A stretch of 64,000 nt of DNA from Cladorhizidae sp. MBARI D1340-BT2. Lineage: Eukaryota; Porifera; Demospongiae; Poecilosclerida; Cladorhizidae. The notes beneath the pieces are model-generated. The model ran no database searches, was not told the origin of the DNA, and saw only the letters and a program-made list of their open reading frames with translations. A program made the position numbers and the translations under genes. Shown one piece after another: positions 14,311 through 25,715 of this stretch (position 1 is its first letter; the number at the start of each line of letters is the position of its first letter). The stretch lies in contig JAQNBH010000146.1 of assembly GCA_028752905.1 (NCBI GenBank), positions 1 to 64,000 on the forward strand, given 5' to 3'.

Positions 14311-15716
14311 ACCTGAAAATAAGGCAACATAAATAAATAATTTATAAGCTGATGTCCAAGTAGCAGATGACATAACTGAGTGTGTGTTAATGGTCTGTAT
14401 TTGTGCAGCAGGACATTGTCTTGTCTTGAGTGAGTGAGGCACCTTAACAAGGTACAGGGGTCAGGGTTTGAGCTGGAGATAACAAATAAAAATTAGAGAT
14501 GGGAGAGGGAGGGGGTATCCTTTTTGCCCCCCCCCCCCCCCCCCCCCCCAATATAAATCTCTGGGGGTTAAACAGGGGAGAGTTGGCTGATAGCCACAAC
14601 TCTGCGAGGCACAGTTGACGTGATATCAGAAACTGAGCCCCTCTAGGTCCTCCCCTCCCCCTCTCTCACGCACACTCAGCATATTCACAAGATAACAATG
14701 AATAATACATCTGTAGACCACACACATCTGTTGACCCTTTACCAACTGAAACATCATCCAGTTCATGCCTTTCATGGTGAGGGAAAACCCCCATTTCCAC
14801 CTAAGGATTACTGTACTTACTGTGAGCTACACCCTCACAAAGTTGGTAAAGGGTTCACTCATGAGAAATAGAATACCTGCATTTCATGAGGAACACATAT
14901 CCACATGTGAACACACCGTCTCAGCATGGCTCTAGAGAGATCTCCTAGTATTGTGAATTGTGCTGGACCGTTAGCTAGCTAGTGATTTCTATTCCCATGC
15001 CCTGTCTCCCTACTTGAATAAGGCTAAAAGGACAACTTGCGTCCAGCACCTGCAACTATGCCATGAATCACTCCACCTCATAGACCTGAAGACATCTTCC
15101 TGAGAACATGACCAGCTAATATGCCCAGACTTCAGCACCTCCCACACAAAACACACCTGCTGATTATGAGTCTCTGGCAAGCACTGCAGTTGCTCGCCAG
15201 ACACCATCCCAAATTACCTTTATACAATGGGTGTGGTCTCTTCAAACCACACCCTTACTTCGGGGGGAATTGATATCGCTAATTTTTTTCATAGAACAAA
15301 CTGAAAAGAGGTGTGGTTATCAGACACAGCTAATATGCCTAGACTTCAGCACCTCCCACAACAAAGCATATTAGACAGACATGCGTAATTAGCAAGTGCA
15401 TTACAAAACCACGACTCTTTCCCCACAATAATTATTACAGACATATTGCCTCAAGGAAACTATCCTCCATACAGTAATGATAGCAACATTAATTGCAAAG
15501 GCAGTATAATAGTGTGATCATTATAAAGAGTCTTATAAGTGGGTGTGGTCTACTAACACTTTTCTGTCTTGTTTCTATTAGCAGCTGCTTACAAGAAGTC
15601 ACACAGTGTAACTCCAGAACAATATACCCAATCATGGATGCCACACTTTACCATATTTAGGACACACATGTCCCTATGCATAATTATGCACACACACACA
15701 CATACACATACATACA
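14311..15716. other. Non-repetitive segment between 60-bp and 46-bp arrays, unit A
   Basis: No recognisable gene. It holds a run of 23 C at about 14,527-14,549, where B and C have only CACACCCCC. A 9-bp inverted repeat GGGTGTGGT / ACCACACCC with an 8-base loop lies at 15,229-15,254, and further GGTGTGG words near 15,308 and 15,539. A sequence starting AGCTAATATGCC occurs twice (about 15,115 and 15,329). The second copy is 23 bp longer than in B and C. A splice-acceptor-like pyrimidine tract ends in TATTAG at about 15,581. A (CA)n tract lies just before the 46-bp array. Confidence 0.7.
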
Positions 15717-16683
15717 TATGTCCCCATGTATTTAATTTAATATACACACACATAGATACATGCATCATATGTCCCTATGTATTTAATATACACACACATA
15801 GATACATGCATCATATGTCCCTATGTATTTAATACACACACACATAGATACATGCATCATATGTCCCTATGTATTTAATATACACACACATAGATACATG
15901 CATCACATGTCCCTATGTATTTAATATACACACACATAGATACATGCATCATATGTCCCTATGTATTTAATATACACACACATAGATACATGCATCATAT
16001 GTCCCTATGTATTTAATATACACACACATAGATACATGCATCACATGTCCCTATGTATTTAATATACACACACATAGATACATGCATCATATGTCCCTAT
16101 GTATTTAATATACACACACATAGATACATGCATCATATGTCCCTATGTATTTAATATACACACACATAGATACATGCATCATATGTCCCTATGTATTTAA
16201 TATACACACACATAGATACATGCATCATATGTCCCTATGTATTTAATATACACACACATAGATAAATGCATCATATGTCCCTATGTATTTAATATACACA
16301 CACATAGATACATGCATCATATGTCCCTATGTATTTAATATACACACACATAGATACATGCATCATATGTCCCTATGTATTTAATACACACACACATAGA
16401 TACATGCATCATATGTCCCTATGTATTTAATATACACACACATAGATACATGCATCACATGTCCCTATGTATTTAATATACACACACATAGATACATGCA
16501 TCACATGTCCCTATGTATTTAATATACACACACATAGATACATGCATCATATGTCCCTATGTATTTAATATACACAGACATAGATACATGCATCATGTGT
16601 CCCTATGTATTTAATATACACACACATAGATACATGCATCATATGTCCCTATGTATTTAATACACACACACATAGATACATGC
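15717..16683. repeat. 46-bp satellite, unit A (about 21 copies)
   Basis: Monomer of 46 bp: ATGTCCCTATGTATTTAATA, then TACACACACATAGATACATG, then CATCAT. Variants include CATCACATG, AATACACAC and one TAGATAAATG. The array ends at GATACATGCAGTTATC. Confidence 0.98.
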
Positions 16684-16789
16684 AGTTATCTGGTGAAGGT
16701 TTGTCATAAGCCTAAGCTTCTAAGGAAAATTACTGATAACTAAAATATAATGATGAAGATGATGATGATGATGATGATAATAATAAAAA

Positions 16790-17019
<230 letters not shown>

Positions 17020-17911
17020 GTCAGTATTATTATTGGAGGTGTGGTCCCTATATTGGGGTGACTCTCGTGTTAAAGTTGCAGACAAGCAACAAAGTTGATG
17101 CCTCAGCTGACACTGGCATTATAAAATGCTGGTATTATTAATGCATTACTGAGCTGAGGTGCAGCAGGTGTGGCTGGGGGAGGACGAGGAAAGGTGCGGG
17201 GAAGAACACTTTTTGGCTTCCCTTTCTTTAGATAGGACAAGGAAGACTGGAGAGCTAAAAATGGCCAAACATGAAGTTAGTGACTGCCAGTGAGTTTAGC
17301 ACGTATTGGACCTTGAAAATGTATTTATTAATTTATTTATTTATTGTAGCCTGCATGTTGAAATCCTGGCAGAGTGCACTGTGCACTCCAATATGATCTA
17401 CTTGAAGGCCACACAATTATAATATCTCAAATTTCAGTTGTTAAACTTCCTTCCCTAAACTTTTGCTCCACAAAGACAACACAGTGGGAGAAGCAGAATT
17501 GAGAGATGATCCTTTGAAGAAATCTTGTAATGGGGGGGGGGAAAGGGGGGGAAATGGGCACCTTAAGCTGCAATGACCTTTAAACCTTCGTGCTTTAATA
17601 ATATATAATATGACTGGATTGGGTGGAGGGGGGGGGGGGGGAGGAGGATTTTCTTAGAAGATCTCCTGCCATTCTGACCCCCTTTCCTCTGTACGAGGCC
17701 CAGTACATAACAATTATTGATGATAAAAAAATGGCTAAAGAGAAGTAGAATCAAACAATAATGAATGAGAGGCAGTCACTTCCATGACTAAAACTTGAGG
17801 AGTGAAGGAAGTGGGCAACCACTGCTGTTTGAATTAGGTCTCTACAAGAACTCTAACCACTGTCTCTCTAGCCACTGTCAAAAACTAACAATAACCTATG
17901 ACTTTACAGTT

Positions 17912-17959
17912 ACCTTCTCAATAATCAACTTGAAATTGTAAGTTGATTATTGAGAAGGT
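17912..17959. repeat. Perfect 19-bp hairpin, unit A
   Basis: ACCTTCTCAATAATCAACT at 17,912-17,930 is the exact reverse complement of AGTTGATTATTGAGAAGGT at 17,941-17,959, with a 10-base loop. An outer complementary pair ACAATAACCT (17,888) / AGGTTATTGT (17,957) competes with it. A diverged, non-palindromic relative lies at about 18,057-18,130 and shares GATGTCAACTGAGAGTT. It could be the core of a small foldback element; no target duplication is evident. Confidence 0.85.
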
Positions 17960-18179
17960 TATTGTAATGTTATTATGTCAACTGAGAGTTCATTGAGAAC
18001 CTAGACTATTGCAACCAAGCCACCTGGCTATACTAAGTCAACCATAGATATCTTATTACAATGACCTTCTCACCAGAGATTAAATTTCAAGTTGATTTAT
18101 TGTAATATCGTGATGTCAACTGAGAGTTGGTTCATAGATATCTCACCTGAACTTTTGGATGCACACTCCCTCAGCTTCC

Positions 18180-18500
18180 AATTGCTTTAGGTCTTCCAGA
18201 GGTGCGGTAAGGTACATCTAATTCTGCTGTTCCTCTGCTAACACGAAAGATCTTGTTTCAGTGAATGCACGACCCTTTTCCATTTACCCTGGGGAAAAGG
18301 TAAAGGATCGACAATGCGTGAAATTTGCGCGGTCAGTGATTTTGTCCAGCGTATATATTAGTCTCGCGATTCCCTATGCAATAAGGCAAGCTAGATAGTT
18401 ATATTGTTATCTGTTTGCTGGGGTTCAGCAACTACGAGACTCCCTTTTCATAGATTATGCTGCGACGACTTTAGGGTGACAAATTGTCTGTGGACAACAC
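18180..18500. promoter_or_regulatory. CpG cluster, candidate promoter, unit A
   Basis: About 14 CpG dinucleotides fall in 320 bp, including GCGCGG, TCTCGCGA and GCGACGAC, whereas the surrounding DNA is CpG-poor. A TATA-like GTATATATTA lies at about 18,351, and an 8-bp hairpin CCTTTTCC / GGAAAAGG at 18,274-18,300. The block is present in B (about 34,190-34,510) and C (about 49,165-49,485). No gene can be tied to it, so promoter activity is only a suggestion. Confidence 0.3.
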
Positions 18501-19779
18501 CCTTCACGGATTCACTGCGCAGCTGTGAAGAGAACAGTGCCTTCATTATAGTATCGCAGTTTCTTGTTGTTTTTTAGGATTGGTGCCCCAGGAAGCTTTA
18601 TATTTTTCTCAGCCAAGTTTGGTGGCAGGGCATAAATGGAAGAGGCAGGAAATCTTTCCTGGCATCCTTGATTGCAGATTTTTAAACCTCCCTGTCTCTG
18701 GACATTATTCTCATCACTATGAATGCAGCAAAGGAAGTCTTGCATGAGCTTCATGTTTATAACTAAGACTTAGAGCCTTGGTAGAGGATCAGCTACAGCT
18801 ACTTTCAAATATGTGCTAACATTTGCACATGATATGGAGGAATAATCAAATGCTACTCTATTGCTACAAGTATAATCCAACAAATTGCAGATTGCCTGCA
18901 GGTCCTCTTTATTTCTTAGAAGAAGATTCTCAGTAGACAAACTGAGTGTAAACTATATAATTTGCTAGAATTAAATATAGCTGCATTAGCTAAAGGTTGT
19001 GATACACTTGCATAAGTCCTATAATTATGTATACATATATCAATAAGGTTGCAGAGTATTAAGCTGTAGCACAGTGCAACCACTGTTAGCTGAATAGGGG
19101 AATTTAATTTTTGAGTTGAGGCCACTGGCTGGTCCCCAGCTGGCAGGTTCTCCATTGCCACCATGAGCACCTTCTCTATCTAAACTTTTCTCTCCACGGA
19201 GTGAGCCTTTCATGAAAGCAGTTGACCATTCACTTCTTTGCAGAGAAAGCATGTAGCTGCTGCACCAGCTCAGCTAGGCTCAGTCACACACATGTACACA
19301 CATGCATACACACACACGACTATTCTGTTGATGTTCCTTACCAATTCTTGTGCTTGGCTGAATTAAAGAAACGGCCATGGGATTCTTATAATAGCAAATT
19401 TATGAACATGGACATGGTATATGTAAGTTACAATATCCCAAGGAGGGAAAAGTAACATAACAGACAGGATGAAATGTTTCCCCCATATGTTCCATCCTTA
19501 TTTGTTCAATCACCTGGTGTGTGTGTGTGTGTGTGTGTATGGTGTGGTTGTGTGGTGTCGGTGGATAAATAGACAAAAAAGATTAAAAAATATAGAAAAC
19601 CAAAACCAGAACTTGATCGAATTTCCTCATCAAAATATACAGCAAGCAAATAAATGCACTTGCTTATGAACTCAACTACTGCACGGACAGGTAAATGAAC
19701 TTTATTATGTATTTTTGGACTACAATACTTAATCTCCATTATATTACAGCTGGTGCATAGGTGTCTGGGCAGGTGTCTA

Positions 19780-20215
19780 GGCATGTAACATCCCACACTA
19801 GTGATGCACCACACTTTCATGGGACCAAACTGATGCCATCCGGCTGTTTGCCATTTGATCTGAACACTCCATTGGGTTCGAGTTGAGATGGGATCTTTGC
19901 AGATGCCACTGGGATGACATTGAGCCAAGCACCAGATTCTTTCCATGCCGTTAGCAAACATGCACGATAAGTTTCAGAATGAGCGGCACTCAGCAGCTGA
20001 ATGTAGTAGTAGTGGAGAAGAGAAGGAAGGAGATGAAAGTAATAGTTTGGGAATGCAAAATGCATGACGGAGGAGATGCAATGCATCACGAGCATGGAGG
20101 TAACTAAGTCTCTCTCCCAAACATGCACAATGAATCCATCTTCTTCCCAACAATGCCTTTCACTCCACCAATCAGTGAACCCAAAAGGGTGAATGACCCT
20201 GGGTTCACTACCAGA
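19780..20215 (-). mobile_element. Non-LTR retrotransposon remnant (RT thumb to endonuclease), unit A
   Basis: Read on the minus strand, translation in broken frames gives GSLIGGVKGIVG, then GERLSYLHARDALHLLRHAF, then a stretch with KESGAWLNVIP, AKIPSQLEP, GKQPDGISLVP and finally LVWDVTC. This order matches the RT C-terminal/thumb region followed by a restriction-like endonuclease in RLE-type non-LTR elements. The PD motif (QPDG) is present in this copy. The CCHC segment expected between WLNVIP and AKIPS is missing (an internal deletion of roughly 75-80 residues compared with the fragment at 20,619-21,515). A stop replaces the Trp after GISLVP, and there are frameshifts near 20,110-20,160. Inactive relic. 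Confidence 0.8.
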
Positions 20216-20246
20216 AACATAAATAAATCAAAAAATTAAATATATA

Positions 20247-20409
<163 letters not shown>

Positions 20410-20618
20410 TTAATAAAAAATTTAAAAAAATATAAAAAAATAATAGGACTCTGATGAGTCTGATGACATTTTCTTTTAATTATAAAATAATAATAATAAT
20501 CATTGTTGTTGTTTTTTTGTTATTATTATCAGTTTTTATAATAATATAAGGAACAAAAATAATATAAGGAACAAAAACCAAAAAAAAGAATAATAATAAT
20601 AATAATAATAATAGTAGA

Positions 20619-21515
20619 TTTGAGGGCTGCAGTGATCCTGCTTTTCAGTTAGGTATGGATGTGTGGAACAAAGACATAAATGTTCCCGCTCCCTCAGATG
20701 AGTCATCCTTTTCCCAAAAGAGTTGGGACACTCCGCACGTGAAGGCCTGCCTAGACAAGCTTGTGGAGGGAGCACAAGATGATACTGCGCGTGCTCGTTG
20801 TTAGAGCTGCTATATACCAAGAGTGAAGCAGGTGCCTGGCTCCATGCCCTCCCTATGTCTGCAGTTGGTTTGAGGATGGATGACGATGTGATTCGTGTAG
20901 CCACAGGTTTTCGTCTTGGTGTACCACTTTGTAGTCCTCACCAGTGTCTTCAGTGTGGAGCTCAAGTTGACCAGCAGGGTACTCATGGACTCAATTGCAG
21001 AAAGAGTCGGGGCCGCCACTCTCGACATGCTGCTATTAATCAAGGGATCCAAAGATCTCTATGTTCCGCCAAAATCCCCTCTTACCTGGAACCAGTAGGC
21101 TTGGATCGTGATGATGGCAAACGTCCTGATGGTGCCACAGTTGTGCCCTGGAGGAATGGGAAGGTTCTGGTTTGGGATGCCACATGTTCAGACATATTTG
21201 CTCCCTCTTATGCGGATTTGAGGTCTGGAGATCCTGGAACGGTTGCCAACAGAGCTGAATTCCTGAAGAAACGAAAGTATCGTTCAATCAAAGACACCCA
21301 CTATTTCGTTCCTCTGGGCTTGGAGACCACGGGTGTATTTGGTGATGAGGCCAATGTCCTTTATTAAGGAGTTGGGCAGGAAAATTAAGGAGGAGACTAG
21401 GGAGGCTAAGGCCCATTTCTACTTGCTCCAACGGTTGTCAGTAGCAATACAGCGTGGAAACGCTGCTGCTGTGCTGGGAACATCTCGAGTGCAGGAAACA
21501 TCAGACTACTTTTAA
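20619..21515 (+). mobile_element. RLE-type non-LTR retrotransposon C-terminal fragment, unit A only
   Basis: Three consecutive frames form one broken coding sequence: 20,619-20,801, about 20,798-21,361 and about 21,350-21,515, with single-base frameshifts near 20,800 and 21,352. The middle part carries C-x2-C-x9-H-x3-C (CLQCGAQVDQQGTHGLNC), RHSRHAAIN, EPVGL, GKRPDG and GKVLVWDATC. This order matches the zinc knuckle plus PD-(D/E)xK restriction-like endonuclease of R2-like non-LTR elements. The last part contains GRKIKEE and LLQRLSVAIQRGNAAA, as in the element's C terminus. The element is 5' truncated (no RT core) and sits between TAA-rich tracts. B and C lack it at the matching site (about 36,620-36,680 and 51,585-51,650). 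Dead copy; the family name is inferred from motif order. Confidence 0.82.
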
Positions 21516-21639
21516 TTATTATAGTTATTATTTATTGTTAATTAATAACTAGCATGTGTTAATTAGGTGTTAATGAACTTGGTGTTAATGAACTCAGTGT
21601 ATTTATTAAAATAATATAAAATACTAATACTAATAAAAT

Positions 21640-22838
21640 AAAAAGACGTGCTTGATAATAAACATCAACAAAGAATAATAAATAACTGAATACAGAATAA
21701 TTATGGTGGGTGTGGCTTCAAGTTCAGGCTCTTGCGAGTGGCCCCCCAGCAAGTCCATTCCACAATCTCGATTGAACCACTCACACTTTGGTGCTAGGCT
21801 GATGTGCAATGCCGCAGTTCTTTCTGTCTTCTGGCCTGGTCCAAGCATCTAGTCGAAACATCGCCAGAGTAAAATTATTGAGGTCATTCTAATTAATATA
21901 TAGTAGTAGTAGTAAATAATAACAACAACAACAACAACATAATGGACTTGATCAGGCAAGAGTTAATATCTAAGGTGAAAAATAGAATTCAAAGAAACAT
22001 CATATTTCTGAAAAGCTTGTTTATAGAACATATCATTTGAAGTTAGGGAACATTTTAGTCTCGGACAAGTCAGATTTGTGATTTGTCGAACCTTCTTTTC
22101 TGTGACTCGAGATATTTAAAAACCAATTAGCATGGAAATAATTTTATTTGTGGTTACATAATCCACAAGCGATATTTGAATAATATGGTTTTAGTAGCAT
22201 TGTGGTGATGAATTCTGTCATCACAATTTTCCTTTTTCCTTCCTGTCACACACAACCATCTTAGGCAGACAGCTGAAGGAAAGCATATTATTGGCACACA
22301 CTAACTTGCACTGGGTGCATGGCAGTTATGAAATATTGCTATTTTTCTTTATGTACTAAAGTGGCACTTTTATGAAATTCCGTTAGCCAGTAATGGAATT
22401 TAAACTGTTTTCAGTAAAACTTCTTGAGCAATCCAACAGCAAGCAATATTATATTCATACAATATCCTTTCATTGTATTTCCTTTCATTGTATTTCAAAG
22501 ACCAGTCCTAACATTTAGCATGAATACACTTTGAGAGTGGTTGTGACCACTTCTAGAAGTAATACCAAGTCACCACATGCAAAACAATGGCCAACTATAT
22601 TAATAGTCTTTCACACTCTACTAGAGGACTTTAGATCATTTTCTCACCTCCCACAGGTGACATCTAGGTTTCACATATAAGGGCATATTGTCTGAACTCT
22701 TCTTGTACAATTTGTACATTGTAGTGTACCTGATCTTGCATCAACAAGTAAAGCACCCATATGCAGCTGCAGGGCTTATAGATCAAGACAGGGTTGGGTC
22801 CCAAAGGATTTGGATAAGTGAGGGTTGTACAGTGTTCT
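21640..22838. other. Non-repetitive segment before palindrome, unit A
   Basis: Matches 36,680-37,903 and 51,640-52,865. It contains a GGTGTGGC word at about 21,709, short (TAG)n and (CAA)n tracts near 21,900, and duplicated CCTTTCATTGTATTT at about 22,470. B and C have about 25 bp more near 37,230 (TATAAAGTCTTTGCATTG). No gene recognised. Confidence 0.65.
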
Positions 22839-23211
22839 CTTCTTGGCTGCCCACCACCTACATGTTCTGTCTCTGCTTCTCTCTCACCGCCTCTGGGTTG
22901 GTGGCACTGGCCTTCTTCTTCCTCTCACAGTCTCTCTGCTTCCAGGCCTGCTCACCATCTCTGCCCTCTTCTGCTCATGTTTATTACTCTGTAGAGTATC
23001 CAGTGATTTAGTTTGCAATGTTGTTCAGGTCTGAGTCAGCATGGCACTCAGTGCTGCTGAGATACAGCACCACTACCATGAGCAGAAGTGGGCAGAGATG
23101 GTGAGCAGGCGCAGAGAGACTCTGAGAGGAAGAAGGCAAGAGCCACCAACACAGAGGCAGTGAGAGAGAATAAGAGGCAGAACCTCCGTAGGTGGTGGGC
23201 ATTCAAGAAGG
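22839..23211. repeat. Imperfect palindrome (two ~140-bp inverted arms), A/B junction
   Basis: Left arm 22,839-22,979 and right arm 23,077-23,211 are inverted copies separated by about 97 bp. For example CTCACCATCTCTGCC in the left arm pairs with GGCAGAGATGGTGAG in the right. On one strand both arms encode a similar charged peptide (ERKKARATNTEAVRE in the right arm, ERKKKASATNPEAVRE in the left arm), suggesting both derive from one old coding or repeat sequence. Frames across the arms (for example 22,688-23,011 plus and 23,048-23,458 minus) have no recognisable domain. Confidence 0.85.
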
Positions 23212-23981
23212 ATAAGCAGTACCACAGACACCTCAGTAGACACCCAACCTGGAGCAGGGGCAGACCTTGGACCTGGCAGTTTTGTTGGCAGAACGAGGCT
23301 GGTATTTCTCTACATGGCAACAATGTATAGCAAGCAGGAAGAGCAGGTGCAGCTGAAGTTCCTCCACAAGGTGGGCAACTCTGGTTTGTACAGGGATCCA
23401 GAGTGGGAAGACAACAGTGGGGCGTGCCCAGAGCTGCAGGTGAAGGGAACTTCACCAATGATTAGTTGCTGTACATAGCATGGAATTAAATAAATTGTAC
23501 CCAGCAGGTAAATGAGGTGATCAACATGGATAGAGCAAGTATCCAGTCCACAGGAGAGCCATGCATGGTTATAGACATCTGAAATTCCATTACTATGAAA
23601 TTACGTTAGCTTTTTTTTTACTAGAAGGATTGCTGAAGCCTTCATGTATATATAGTGTGATAACCCTGCACAAATACCAGATCCCACCATTAAGCCATTT
23701 ATATATAAGAACAGCAGGTTATATGACACTGTGTGCAACACTGAAAATTTGATGTTAATTTTACGATATTCCATTACGTGTTTTTTTCCTGGCCTCACTC
23801 AAATATTTATGGAAATAAAATATTGAGTAACATTAAAGTGTCAATGGAGACCTACATGCCTGAGATATAGTTTTTATAAAATGTTGAGTCTTTCTTGCCC
23901 CATATGTAGTGAAAGGGAAATTCCGTTACCACGTGATCAAATCAAATAATAATGTTAATAATAATGACGATGATGATACAT
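23212..23981. other. Non-repetitive segment, unit B left side
   Basis: Continues from the palindrome right arm to TAA array 1. It is about 167 bp shorter than unit A: AACTTCAC joins CAATGATTAG directly at about 23,455. Small frames at 23,561-23,752 (plus) and 23,601-23,798 (minus) overlap on opposite strands and lack any domain. Confidence 0.65.
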
Positions 23982-24335
<354 letters not shown>

Positions 24336-24369
24336 ACGACGATGATGATAAACTTTTTCATAATTTCAA

Positions 24370-25252
24370 GAAGATTATAGAGGGGGAATTGCCCCCCCCC
24401 CCCCTTTCAAGTGGCACTCTATACAAGACACTCTTTGTGTCAGTCTGCCAGGCCCTTTGGAATGCAGTGATTGGGTAAAGGGTCAAATACAACACGGGGA
24501 ATTCAACCTTTGACCTGTGAGATCACAATGTCATTGCTAGTCTGTCTAGCAATAAGTTGCGTATAAGTTTTCTGCTACCTGCTTCTTTTGAGGTTCTTCC
24601 AGATGATGTGAACCATCTTTATTACAGGACCTGTTTCACTCTCCAGACCTGTCTTTGTATTGTCATCAAGCACCTTAGTTACATTAGTAACAGGAAGGAA
24701 GAAAGAAAACAGTTTTATTTTTAAAAAAAGGATAAACTATGTTGGTAAAAATATCAAGGAAATGAGCTGGACACACGTATGCAGGCAGCTTTGAGTTTGA
24801 TGATCCTTTAAATCATGTTCACCATCAAGCTATACAATAAGTATAGGTGCACAAGTTGAAATGGTAAAGGGTCATCTTTTAACAAGCTGTGGTCCTACGG
24901 CTATCTCTTGTTTCCTTTCCTTTCCTTTTTAACCAAATTACAACAAAAAAATTAAATTTTTATTGTTTGTTTGTCGTTTGTGTATGTTTCAGATGTTGTT
25001 TGCAGGAAAGAGCACAAAGTTAACTCAGAGCTTCAGAGATGTCTGGAGTTGAAAACACTTTTCTTCTTCGTTAATTTTCGTATATCGTACAATTACTTTC
25101 AACTCGCGGCATCAAATGTACTGGGGAATTCCCCTTTGAACACCTTCATGCTTTTATAATCATCAGGAATACTTCAGTCTTCATCGCCTTGGAGACAAAA
25201 GTCCTCCCATTGAAATGTTGGCAATAAAAGCAATGAGAAATCTACAGAGCAA
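24370..25252. other. Non-repetitive segment before the 37-bp array, unit B
   Basis: Poly-C at about 24,391, then DNA deleted from unit A. A good splice-acceptor-like tract (TTTGTGTATGTTTCAG, ending at about 24,992) precedes an open stretch DVVCRKEHKVNSELQRCLEL running to TAA at 25,159. A possible last exon, with no homology I recognise. The final 39 bases, starting at ATG 25,215, read into the 37-bp array. Confidence 0.5.
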
Positions 25253-25715
25253 CACTACACACACCAGCACATGCCAGTTCTTATACATACACTACACACA
25301 CCAGCACATGTCAGTTCTTATACATACACACACACACCAGCACATGTCAGTTCTTATACATACACTACACACACCAGCACATGCCAGTTCTTATACATAC
25401 ACTACACACACCAGCACATGCCAGTTCTTATACATACACTACACACACCAGCACATGCCAGTTCTTATACATACACTACACACACCAGCACATGCCAGTT
25501 CTTATACATACACTACACACACCAGCACATGCCAGTTCTTATACATACACTACACACACCAGCACATGCCAGTTCTTATACATACACTACACACACCAGC
25601 ACATGCCAGTTCTTATACATACACTACACACACCAGCACATGCCAGTTCTTATACATACACTACACACACCAGCACATGCCAGTTCTTATACATACACTA
25701 CACACACCAGCACAT
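25253..25715. repeat. 37-bp satellite, unit B (about 12.5 copies)
   Basis: Same monomer as unit A. The third unit lacks CTACAC (ACATACACACACACACC at about 25,322). Because 37 is 3n+1 and the monomer has no stop triplet, all three plus frames stay open through the array and into the 15-bp array. Confidence 0.98.

Larger units (their letters stand above)
17020..19779. other. Longest non-repetitive block of the unit, unit A
   Basis: About 2.8 kb conserved in A, B and C with few differences. I see no confident gene. Contents: G-runs at about 17,532-17,552 and 17,627-17,642, a 19-bp hairpin (17,912-17,959), a CpG cluster (18,180-18,500), a minus-strand 80-codon frame (18,512-18,754) of unknown meaning, and (GT)n at about 19,514-19,539. 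The 80-codon frame is unchanged in all three units, but so is its flanking DNA, so this is not evidence of selection. Confidence 0.65.

Noticed and set aside
15717..16683. Regular 46-bp (and 37-bp) direct repeats as a CRISPR-like array.
   Set aside because: Repeats are contiguous with no unique spacers, and the window is eukaryotic.
18512..18754. 80-codon minus-strand frame conserved in A, B and C.
   Set aside because: Conservation equals that of the flanking DNA after recent duplication; no domain recognised.
19155..19185. GCCACCATGAGCACC as a good translation start context.
   Set aside because: The frame stops after six codons.
19870..19900. GGGTTCGAGTTGAG resembling a tRNA B box.
   Set aside because: It lies in the retroelement relic, and no cloverleaf or A box is found nearby.
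22688..23458. Hydrophobic Leu/Ser-rich frames across the palindrome that resemble membrane proteins.
   Set aside because: They are the antisense of a charged, Arg/Lys/Glu-rich frame; hydrophobicity is a by-product.
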